From: Actinoplanes sp. N902-109
GTDB taxonomy: Bacteria > Actinomycetota > Actinomycetes > Mycobacteriales > Micromonosporaceae
Assembly (NCBI RefSeq): GCF_000389965.1
Contig: NC_021191.1
Coordinates: 7,937,501-8,001,500, forward strand
DNA length: 64,000 nucleotides
Reading direction: 5' to 3'
The position numbers and the translations under genes are program-made. Below, piece by piece: positions 1 through 7,407 of this stretch. Under the pieces are notes generated by a model. That model saw only the letters and a list, made by a program, of their open reading frames with translations. It searched no databases and was not told the DNA's origin. Numbering within the stretch: position 1 is the stretch's first letter; the number at the start of each line of letters is the position of its first letter.

Positions 1-1397
1 TGCCGCCGCAGCAGTTCGTCGTAGCGCTTCTCGTAGCCCTCGACGCGGTTCTTGCCCCGCTGCTTGGCATAGCGCAGCGCCAGATCCGCGTCACGCATCA
101 GCTCGCCGGTGTCCCCGGGCGCCGGCGACCCGGCCACGCCCACGCTCGCCGAGAGGAAGACCGGACCATCCCCGGTCCCGTACGGCTCACAGAGCACTTC
201 GAGCAGTCGTTGCCCCACCCGCAGGGCTTCCTCCCGGGTGGCCGCCATCAGCACCGCGAACTCGTCGCCGCCGAGCCGCGCGGCCACGTCCCCGTCCCGC
301 AGGTTGGCCCGCAGCCGCGCCCCCACCTCCGCCAGCACCGCATCCCCGACGTCGTGCCCGCGCATGTCGTTGACGTTCTTGAAGCCGTCGAGGTCGAGGC
401 TGATCAACGTGCGGCCGCTGCCCTCGCGCAGCGCTCGCACCAGACCGCGGCGGTTGGCCAGGCCGGTGAGCGGGTCGGTGTGGGCCAGCTCGCGGAAGTG
501 CGCCTCTCGCTGACGCAGTTGCAACGTGTAGTTGCGGACGTCGCCAAGCGCCACGTACTGCCGGGTGACCAGCGCGAAGCCCTCGACGGTGGCGCCCAGG
601 AACCCGAAGCCGGCGAACTCGCCGCCGGCCAGCAGGTGGTAGCAGCCGGCCAGGAACATGGCGCCCATCGGCACGAACGCATAGCCGGACCCGCGCTGGA
701 TGATGTCACCCGCGACGGTGACCGGCCGGTCGGCAATCTTCACCCCGCGGGCCACCACGAACAACCCGGCCGGCAGCACCGCCGCGCTGGCCAGCACGAC
801 AAATGGCAGGTCCTGGCAGATGCCGCCGGACAGGCCGGTGGCGGCGAGCGCGACGAGGCTCACCCCGGTGGCCACCCGGACCGTGCCGTGCCGCGGCCGG
901 TGCGCGTGCATGGCCAGGATCGTGGTGAGCCCGACCGCGATCGCGGCGACCCCGGCGGGCAGCAGCATGGACAGGCACGTCACCGGCGTCGCGGCGCCGA
1001 AGATCCGGGTCGGCTCGGAGACCACGATCCAGCCGACGAACCACAGCGCCGCCGCGATGATCAGGCCGTCGAGCAGGTGGCGCAGCGCGGCGCGGCGGTT
1101 CTCGGCGGCGCCGGGCAGCATCAGCGTGCCGGTCAGCAGCGTGATCGTGCCGAGCGCGGTGGTCAGCGCGACCGCCTGCCCGAGCGTCCGGCTGTCGGTG
1201 TGCGGCACCAGCACCGCGCTCAGCAGCCCGGCCAGCGCAGCCCCGGTGGCGACCGCGCCGCCGGCCGCGAGCAGCAGGTGGGCGCGCCGGGCGGCGCCGG
1301 TGTGCCGGCGACCGGAATTGCCCAGCAGGGCGACGGCCGGGACGGCGACCATGAGGCTCGCCAGCCCGGCCAGCTCCACGCCGGACGGTGAGTGCAC
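1..1397 (-). CDS. Membrane diguanylate cyclase (GGDEF), 3' end outside window
   Basis: The reading frame is open from a GTG at 1397 to the window edge, so at least 465 residues are present and the C-terminus is missing; an EAL domain could follow. The first 270 or so residues form about eight hydrophobic segments (AGLASLMVAVPAVALLG, LTTALGTITLLTGTLML and similar). After TDPLTGLANRRG comes a GGDEF domain with an intact LGGDEF active site near 258-272. An RDGD sequence five residues before it matches the RxxD inhibitory site, so c-di-GMP feedback is expected. The start is uncertain: GTG 1397 and GTG 1379 are both possible and neither has a strong ribosome binding site. It is divergent from ilvD. 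Two other GGDEF proteins in this window lack the RxxD site. Confidence 0.85.
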   Translation of the reverse strand, partial: MHSPSGVELAGLASLMVAVPAVALLGNSGRRHTGAARRAHLLLAAGGAVATGAALAGLLSAVLVPHTDSRTLGQAVALTTALGTITLLTGTLMLPGAAENRRAALRHLLDGLIIAAALWFVGWIVVSEPTRIFGAATPVTCLSMLLPAGVAAIAVGLTTILAMHAHRPRHGTVRVATGVSLVALAATGLSGGICQDLPFVVLASAAVLPAGLFVVARGVKIADRPVTVAGDIIQRGSGYAFVPMGAMFLAGCYHLLAGGEFAGFGFLGATVEGFALVTRQYVALGDVRNYTLQLRQREAHFRELAHTDPLTGLANRRGLVRALREGSGRTLISLDLDGFKNVNDMRGHDVGDAVLAEVGARLRANLRDGDVAARLGGDEFAVLMAATREEALRVGQRLLEVLCEPYGTGDGPVFLSASVGVAGSPAPGDTGELMRDADLALRYAKQRGKNRVEGYEKRYDELLRR

Positions 1398-1465
1398 GGG
1401 AACACTCTGCCGTACCGCGATCTTTTTGGGGAGAGGGGCCGCCGTCCCGCTTTGTGGAAGCCTGA

Positions 1466-1499
1466 CCACCGGCACCGGCCCGGTCCTTACTGCCGGTGG
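1466..1499 (+). promoter_or_regulatory. Perfect 9-bp stem-loop in the ilvD leader
   Basis: CCACCGGCA (1466-1474) and TGCCGGTGG (1491-1499) form a perfect inverted repeat with a 16-base loop. It ends seven bases before the GGGGA ribosome binding site (1506-1510) of ilvD. It could be an operator or an RNA hairpin limiting ribosome access. I see no leader peptide rich in branched-chain codons, so classical attenuation is not supported. Confidence 0.4.
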
Positions 1500-1511
1500 C
1501 AGTATGGGGAA

Positions 1512-3359
1512 ATGCCTGAGCTGCGTTCCCGGACCTCTACACACGGTCGGACGATGGCCGGCGCCCGCGCCCTCTGGCGCGCCACCGGTATGACCGACGA
1601 CGACTTCGGCAAGCCCATCGTGGCGATTGCCAACAGCTACACCCAGTTCGTACCGGGGCACGTCCACCTCAAGGACCTCGGCGGGCTCGTTGCCGACAGC
1701 GTGGCCGCGGCCGGCGGCGTGGGCCGCGAGTTCAACACGATCGCGGTCGACGACGGCATCGCCATGGGCCACGGCGGCATGCTCTACTCGCTGCCCAGCC
1801 GCGAGCTGATCGCCGACGCCGTGGAGTACATGGTCAACGCCCACTGCGCCGACGCCCTGGTCTGCATCTCGAACTGCGACAAGATCACCCCCGGCATGCT
1901 GATCGCCGCGCTGCGGCTCAACATCCCGACGGTGTTCGTCTCCGGTGGCCCGATGGAGGCCGGCAAGACGGTCGCCATCGAGGGCGTCGTGCACGAGAAG
2001 CTCGACCTGGTCGACGCGATGAGCGCGAGCGCCAACGACAAGGTCACCGACCAGCAGCTCGACACGATCGAGCGCTCGGCCTGCCCGACCTGCGGGTCCT
2101 GCTCCGGCATGTTCACCGCCAACTCGATGAACTGCCTCACCGAGGCGATCGGCCTGGCGCTGCCCGGCAACGGCTCGACGCTGGCCACGCACGCCTCCCG
2201 CAAGGCGCTGTTCGAGAAGGCCGGCGCGCTGATCGTCGACATCGCCAAGCAGTACTACGAGAACGACGACGAGAGCGTCCTGCCGCGCAGCATCGCCAAC
2301 CGCGACGCCTTCGAGAACGCCGTGGCCCTCGACGTCGCGATGGGTGGCTCCACCAACACCGTGCTGCACCTGCTCGCCGCGGCCCGCGAGGCGGAGCTCG
2401 ACTTCAGCGTCGCCGACATCGACGCGATCTCGCGCCGGGTGCCGTGCCTGAGCAAGGTCGCCCCGAACAGCCCGAAGTACCACATGGAGGACGTGCACCG
2501 GGCCGGCGGCATCCCCGCGCTGCTCGGCGAGCTTCACCGCGGCGGTGCGCTCAAGACCGGCGTGCGCTCCGTGCACTCCCCCGACCTGACCAGCTGGCTG
2601 GACGCCTGGGACATCCGCAGCGGCTCCGCCAGCCCCGAGGCCCTCGAGCTGTTCCACGCGGCGCCCGGCGGGGTCCGCACCACCCAGCCGTTCAGCACCG
2701 AGAACCGCTGGGCCACGCTCGACACCGACGCCGAGAGCGGCTGCATCCGCTCGGTCGAGCACGCCTACACCGTCGACGGCGGCCTGGCCATCCTGTTCGG
2801 CAACCTCGCCCCGGACGGCTGCGTCGTCAAGACCGCCGGCGTCGACGAGTCGATCTGGAAGTTCACCGGCCCGGCCCGGGTGTTCGAGAGCCAGGACGCC
2901 GCCGTCGAGGGCATCCTCGGCAAGCAGGTCGTCGAGGGCGACGTCGTGGTGATCCGCTACGAGGGCCCCAAGGGCGGCCCCGGCATGCAGGAGATGCTGT
3001 ACCCGACGAGCTTCCTCAAGGGCCGCGGCCTCGGCAAGGCGTGCGCGCTGATCACCGACGGCCGCTTCTCCGGCGGCACCAGCGGCCTGTCCATCGGCCA
3101 CGTCTCCCCCGAGGCGGCCTCCGGCGGCCTGATCGCCCTGGTCGAAACCGGCGACGAGATCACCATCGACATCCCCGGCCGCACCATCACGCTCAACGTC
3201 TCGGACGAAGACCTCGCCCAGCGCCGCCACGAGCAGGAACGCCGCCCCAAGCCCTACACCCCGGCCGACCGCACCCGCCCGGTCTCCGCCGCCCTCCGCG
3301 CCTACGCCTCCATGGCCACCAGCGCCAGCGACGGCGCCTACCGCCGCGTCCCGGAATAA
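1512..3359 (+). CDS. ilvD: Dihydroxy-acid dehydratase
   Basis: IlvD dehydrates 2,3-dihydroxy-isovalerate and 2,3-dihydroxy-methylvalerate to the 2-keto acids, the third step of valine and isoleucine synthesis. The 615-residue protein has the family's normal length. It opens MPELRSRTSTHGRTMAGAR and carries the Fe-S cysteines in NCDKITPGM (near residue 122) and CPTCGSCSGMFTANS (near 195), plus the GDG-type C-terminal motifs RFSGGTSGLSIGH. ATG 1512 is preferred because GGGGA lies just upstream and the family N-terminus begins here; the frame itself stays open further upstream to 1392. No other ilv or leu gene adjoins it, so it appears to be transcribed alone, with a hairpin after the stop. Confidence 0.97.
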   Translation: MPELRSRTSTHGRTMAGARALWRATGMTDDDFGKPIVAIANSYTQFVPGHVHLKDLGGLVADSVAAAGGVGREFNTIAVDDGIAMGHGGMLYSLPSRELIADAVEYMVNAHCADALVCISNCDKITPGMLIAALRLNIPTVFVSGGPMEAGKTVAIEGVVHEKLDLVDAMSASANDKVTDQQLDTIERSACPTCGSCSGMFTANSMNCLTEAIGLALPGNGSTLATHASRKALFEKAGALIVDIAKQYYENDDESVLPRSIANRDAFENAVALDVAMGGSTNTVLHLLAAAREAELDFSVADIDAISRRVPCLSKVAPNSPKYHMEDVHRAGGIPALLGELHRGGALKTGVRSVHSPDLTSWLDAWDIRSGSASPEALELFHAAPGGVRTTQPFSTENRWATLDTDAESGCIRSVEHAYTVDGGLAILFGNLAPDGCVVKTAGVDESIWKFTGPARVFESQDAAVEGILGKQVVEGDVVVIRYEGPKGGPGMQEMLYPTSFLKGRGLGKACALITDGRFSGGTSGLSIGHVSPEAASGGLIALVETGDEITIDIPGRTITLNVSDEDLAQRRHEQERRPKPYTPADRTRPVSAALRAYASMATSASDGAYRRVPE

Positions 3360-3380
3360 GCCCCGGCCCCGCACCACGAA

Positions 3381-3422
3381 CGGCCCGCCCGCCCACGCCC
3401 TCGCGCGTCGGCGGCCGGGCCG
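3381..3422 (+). terminator. Hairpin after ilvD
   Basis: Arms CGGCCCGCCCGCC (3381-3393) and GGCGGCCGGGCCG (3410-3422) pair with a single mismatch around a 16-base loop, 21 bases after the ilvD stop. No T-run follows, so this is the T-less hairpin type common in high-GC actinobacteria. Termination is inferred. Confidence 0.5.
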
Positions 3423-3438
3423 CTGTCGTTCCCCGGGT

Positions 3439-3491
3439 CTCCGGCTCTCCGGCTCTCCGGCTCTCCGGCTCTCCGGCTCTCCGGCTCTCCG
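3439..3491. repeat. 8-bp microsatellite (CTCCGGCT)n
   Basis: Six exact tandem copies of CTCCGGCT run from 3439 to 3486 and a partial copy reaches 3491. The tract lies in non-coding DNA 80 bases after ilvD. Exact tandem repeats of this kind change copy number by slippage. Confidence 0.95.
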
Positions 3492-3524
3492 AGATGCTGC
3501 CGCGTCCTCGCTACGGCGCCGACT

Positions 3525-4530
3525 CGACCCTTTCGAACCGGCGTTCGTTTCCTGCCGCGGCCCTGGCCCTTTCGGGCCGCGCGTTCGTTCTCGTCGCGGC
3601 CTCGGCGCCGTCGACGCGGCGTTCTTTCTCGCGCGGCTCTGGCCCTTTCGACGCGGCGCTCATTTTCTGGCGCGGCCTCGGCGCCGTCGACGCGACGTTC
3701 TTTCTCGCGCGGCCCTGGCCCTTCGACGCGGCGCTCATTTTCCGGTGCGGCCTCGGCGCCGTCGACGCGACGTTCTTTCTTGCGCCGCTCTGGCCGCTTC
3801 GACGCGGCGTTCGTTCTCCCGCGCGGCCCCGGCGGGATCGACCCAGCGGCCGGGTGGCGGCGCAACCCCGGACCCCTTCGACCTTGCCCTCCTCCACGCG
3901 GCGTCCGTTCCCGGCGCGGCCCCTACCCGTTCGGCCCGGCCTTCGTTCCCCGACGCAGCCCACGCCCTGCGGCCCGGCCTTTGTTGCCCGGCACGGCCTC
4001 AAACGCTGCGGCGCGGCCTTGCCTTTCTCGACGTGGTGGTCGTTTCCGGCGCGGCCCTGGCGTAATCGGCCGAGCATTCCTTTCCCCGGCGCAACCCAGA
4101 CCTTGTCGACCTCGTCTCTTCCACGCGGCGTCCGTTTTCCGAGACCTCAACCGCTGTGGCGCGGCCGTGCCCTCTTCGACGCGGCGTCCGTTCCCCGGCG
4201 CCCCGACCGTTTCTACGCGGCGTTGATCTTCCGGCGCGATCCTGGCGCCATCGGCCCGGCGTCCGTTTACGGTGCAGCCCTGACCTTCGCGGCCCGGCGT
4301 CACTTCCCGACGCGACCCAACCCCTCCGCACGGCCTCGACCCTTCCGCTGCAGCCTTGCCCCCTCGCCGCAGCGTTCGTTTCTTGGCGCAGCCCCAACCC
4401 CATCGCCTCCCGGCGCGACCTCGCCCCGCTTCGAGGCGGCATTCGTTCCGTGGCGCGGCCCCACTGCGTTCATTTCCCGGCCTTGTTCTGCCCGGGTGCT
4501 CGTTTTCCGACGCGCGTGCCTCATCCGCGC
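3525..4530. repeat. Degenerate 37-39 bp tandem repeat array
   Basis: Roughly 25 diverged units share the core TTCGACGCGGCGTTCGTT followed by a CGGCGCGGCCCTGG-like stretch. The clearest units start near 3608, 3645, 3684, 3721, 3759 and 3796. Two alternating versions (CCGTCGAC..., ending CTGGCC; CTTTCGAC..., ending CTCGGCG) give a 75-76 bp higher-order period. Units decay towards 4530. The + strand is rich in pyrimidines. Read on the minus strand, some units give Arg/Glu-rich peptides such as ERRVDGAEAAPEN, but 37, 38 and 76 are not multiples of three, so no frame survives several units. I read it as a DNA-level array, not a gene. I do not recognise the family. Confidence 0.85.
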
Positions 4531-5360
4531 GGCATGCCGTCACCACGAAATCGCACCCATCTGTCGGGGTGTTGCCTTCCTGACGCGGACTCGCCCTCCC
4601 GGCGCGGCGTGCCTTGCTTGATGAGGACCGCGCCCTTGCCGCGGGGGCACCCCTCTGACCCGTGACGCTTGCTCCCGCGCTCTTGCCGAGACACCGCCCG
4701 CCCCGGTGCGACCTCTTCCTGCGACACGGCAGCGCCGATACGGCCGCCCTCCCCCGACCAAAGCGGCGCCCAGATGCAGTGCCGTGCCTCAGCATCCGCC
4801 GACCGCAGCAACCACCCGACAGCCACGCGGACTCTGATCCGGCCGGTATGCCGCACCGGACGCCGTACGATGTCCGTGGTCGGTGAGCGCCGTGCCGTAT
4901 TCGCCGGTCTTGGACGCTGATTCGTGCTCCGACGCGCCGGCTAGCGACGCGCCGAGCCCCGATTCCCGAGCGATGCGCCGAGCCCCGGTCCGTCAGCGAT
5001 CTGAGCGATACGCCCACTCGTGCATCATGTGCGTCGTAGTACAGCATCATCGGACGATTCCGACGCCGGCCGAGCTTCGACGGATCCGCCCTTGCGACCG
5101 TTTCCGCAGCGGCCTTCGACGATGCGCCCCGCCACCGTGTGGAAGGCGGACCCAGCGGCAGGCCCGTCCCGACAGAACGGCTTGGTGAAAGCGTCGAAGA
5201 CGGGGGTATCCCGGGCGGAGCGGACCGGGCCCCGCGAACGAACCTACGGCGCCCGGGCAAACGGGTGGTTGGGGCGGCGGGGCGTTTGCTGCAGTGCAAG
5301 GATCAACGCATACTTGCGGGGTCCCGCAGCACCGTTACGCTGCGTGAGTGGCTGTGGGGG
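4531..5360. other. Gene-free stretch upstream of the PP2C phosphatase
   Basis: No reading frame here resembles a known protein, and codon-position GC bias is weak in all frames. Fading repeat-like words continue to about 4660. An imperfect direct repeat with core GCGCCGAGCCCCG is at 4944-4961 and 4970-4987. The frame of the downstream phosphatase stays open back to 5139, but that part lacks a ribosome binding site and looks non-coding. The promoter of the phosphatase should lie in the last 300 bases; I could not pick one with confidence. Confidence 0.6.
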
Positions 5361-7016
5361 GTGCGGGTGGGCGAGGCCGACCTCGGGTGGGCGGGAACGC
5401 TGCACCGCTTGTGGAGCGCCGTCGCGAGGATCACCGCGCGCGACGACTTGGCCGAGCTTATTCTGCCGCCGCTGCTCGGGGAGCCGGGTGTGCTGGGGGT
5501 GTGGGGTCTGCGGCACGATCCGCGGGGGCACGTCTCGGCGTACCGATGGGCAGGGTTGCCGTTGGAAACCGCCGACCAGGCGGTCGCTGAGGAGCTGGCC
5601 GCTGGCGGGGCTCTGCCCGGGAGCCTGCTGCGGCGGGGGGTGCGGCATGTGGTCGTGGCGCGGTTCACGCCGCCCGACGATGCCGCGGCCACCATGATGG
5701 CGCTGACCGATGACACCGCCGACCTGGCCCGGGTGCTGACCTGTCTCGACCAGGTCGCTGACGTCACTCATGACGCGGTGCTGCGGATCAAGATCCGTCA
5801 GGCCGCCGAGGCTCAGCAGCTGCGTGACGCTCTGCTGGCCGAGGCTTCGTTGCAGATGGACGCCGTCCTCGACACCACGCAGACCTTGCAGCGGGTGGCT
5901 CGCATGGCGGTGCCGGCCATCGCCGAGGGGTGCCTGGTGTATGCCTGCGAGGACGATCAGCTGAGCCTGCGCAGCGGGGTGCACGTCGACATGCGCAGGC
6001 TCAGAGCCGCGCTGGACGACGCCGGGACGGCCGATTGCCTGGAGGCGCTGGCGCAGCGGGCGGTCAACGGCAAGGCCAGACGGGTGCATGCCGAGGCGCC
6101 TTTCGGGGCCGGGACGCGAACCATCCATCCCGAGGTGCTGCGGGCGCGTGGGCGGGTGCTGGGTGTGCTGGTGTTCCTGTTCGACCGGGGCGACGAACGC
6201 ATCCCCGGCCCGGATTTCCTGCGGGACCTGGCGTACCGGGCAGCGCTGGCGATCGACAACGGCGAGTTGTACGAGCAGCGCCGCCGGGATGTCGTGACGA
6301 TGCAGCAGCACCTGTTGCCGGCCCGGTTGCCGGTGGCCGAGGGGTTGCTGATGGCCGCGAAGTACGCGGTCGGTGATCGGGTGACCGAGGTGGGCGGGGA
6401 TTTCTACGACGTGGTGGCGCGCACGGACGGCACGGTCGCGGCGCTGATCGGGGATGTCTGCGGGCGCGGGCCGGAAGCGGCGGCGCTGACCGGGATGGCC
6501 CGGCACACCCTGGGCACGCTGCTGCAGGAGGGTGTCTCCCCGGACCGCGCGCTGGGCCGGCTCAACAGCGGGCTGCGGCGCGACGGCTCGTGGCGGTTCG
6601 TGACCACCGGGATCGCCATGCTGCGCCTGGACGCGGGTGGGGTCGGGGTGCGCTGGTTCTCGGCCGGGCATCCCGCGCCGATCGTGCTGCGCCGGGAGCG
6701 TCCGGCGCGGCCCGGCCGCGGGGGCGGTGTCCCGCTCGGCGTGGTCGCAGACCCCGTGATCGGCCGGTCCCGGTTGCACCTGGCGCCCGGCGACACGCTG
6801 CTGATGTTCACCGACGGGCTGTCCGAGAGCCGCGACGGCGACGGTGTCATGTTCGAGGAGCAGGCGCTGTGGGCGGCGCTGGACAAGCTGCGCGACGCCC
6901 CGGTCGACGAGCTGGTGCACGAGCTGAGCCGGACCTCTGCCGCGTTCGGTGGCGGCGGCAGCGACGACATCGCGGTGCTGGCTATCCGCGCGGAGGAGCG
7001 CAATGATCGATCCTGA
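5361..7016 (+). CDS. PP2C-type serine phosphatase with GAF domain (RsbU/SpoIIE family)
   Basis: The protein is about 551 residues. An N-terminal region without recognised family (1-150) precedes a GAF-like sensor segment (about 165-310). Then comes a SpoIIE/PP2C domain (about 330-550) with the metal-binding motifs GDVCGRGPEAA (near 363), FTDGLSESRDGDG and GGGSDDIAVLAI. Such enzymes dephosphorylate anti-sigma-factor antagonists in partner-switching stress signalling. The start is uncertain: GTG 5361 and GTG 5367 are candidates next to a GGGGG run. The 3' end overlaps the receiver gene by 14 bases, which points to coupled translation and a shared pathway with that receiver and the phytochrome beyond it. 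Confidence 0.85.
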   Translation: MRVGEADLGWAGTLHRLWSAVARITARDDLAELILPPLLGEPGVLGVWGLRHDPRGHVSAYRWAGLPLETADQAVAEELAAGGALPGSLLRRGVRHVVVARFTPPDDAAATMMALTDDTADLARVLTCLDQVADVTHDAVLRIKIRQAAEAQQLRDALLAEASLQMDAVLDTTQTLQRVARMAVPAIAEGCLVYACEDDQLSLRSGVHVDMRRLRAALDDAGTADCLEALAQRAVNGKARRVHAEAPFGAGTRTIHPEVLRARGRVLGVLVFLFDRGDERIPGPDFLRDLAYRAALAIDNGELYEQRRRDVVTMQQHLLPARLPVAEGLLMAAKYAVGDRVTEVGGDFYDVVARTDGTVAALIGDVCGRGPEAAALTGMARHTLGTLLQEGVSPDRALGRLNSGLRRDGSWRFVTTGIAMLRLDAGGVGVRWFSAGHPAPIVLRRERPARPGRGGGVPLGVVADPVIGRSRLHLAPGDTLLMFTDGLSESRDGDGVMFEEQALWAALDKLRDAPVDELVHELSRTSAAFGGGGSDDIAVLAIRAEERNDRS

Positions 7017-7407
7017 CCTGGTGCTGGTGGTCGAGGACTCGGACGAGGACGTGGAGGCGATCAGCCGGGCCATCGGCCGCTCGCACCCGCAGGTCCGGCT
7101 GGAGTTCCTGCGCTCGGGCGCCGAGGTGCGGTCGCGGCTCACCGCGCCCGGGGCGACCCTGCCCGGCCTGATGCTGCTGGACCTCAACATGCCCGGCGAG
7201 GGCGGGCTCGACGTCATCAAGCAGGTGCGCGCCGAGCCGGGCCTGCCGGCGCTGATTCTCGTCGTGTTCACGTCGTCGGAGGCGCAGGCCGAGGCGGACG
7301 CCTGCTATGCCGCCGGCGCGGACAGCTACATCTACAAGCCGGTCAACTTCGCTCTGTTCCGTACGGTGCTCCAGCAGACCCTGGATTACTGGCGCTCACG
7401 CCTCTGA
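7003..7407 (+). CDS. Stand-alone response regulator receiver (Rcp1-like)
   Basis: This 134-residue protein is a single receiver domain with no output domain. Asp12 belongs to the acidic pocket (VVEDSDED), Asp60 is the phosphoacceptor (LLDLNMPG), Thr90-Ser91 and Lys112 (YKPVNF) complete the active site. Single-domain regulators of this type are typical partners of bacteriophytochrome kinases. ATG 7003 follows GGAGGAG (6992-6998) inside the end of the phosphatase gene. The 3' end overlaps the convergent phytochrome gene by 12 bases. Likely role: relay from the phytochrome to the phosphatase or to another output; the target is inferred. Confidence 0.92.
   Translation: MIDPDLVLVVEDSDEDVEAISRAIGRSHPQVRLEFLRSGAEVRSRLTAPGATLPGLMLLDLNMPGEGGLDVIKQVRAEPGLPALILVVFTSSEAQAEADACYAAGADSYIYKPVNFALFRTVLQQTLDYWRSRL

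Noticed and set aside
3338..3865. Open frame on the minus strand with Arg/Glu-rich repeats
   Set aside because: The repeats are DNA-level units of 37-39 bp, and the frame changes between units. There is no ribosome binding site or family match, and it overlaps the ilvD stop.
3923..5299. 458-codon open frame on the minus strand
   Set aside because: Long only because stops are rare in GC-rich repeats; composition is Arg/Gly-rich noise with no domain.
5139..5360. N-terminal extension of the PP2C phosphatase
   Set aside because: In frame but without a ribosome site, and protein-like composition begins only near 5340.
5244..7271. Long minus-strand frame opposite the PP2C phosphatase
   Set aside because: Low-complexity shadow; the + strand encodes recognisable GAF and PP2C motifs.
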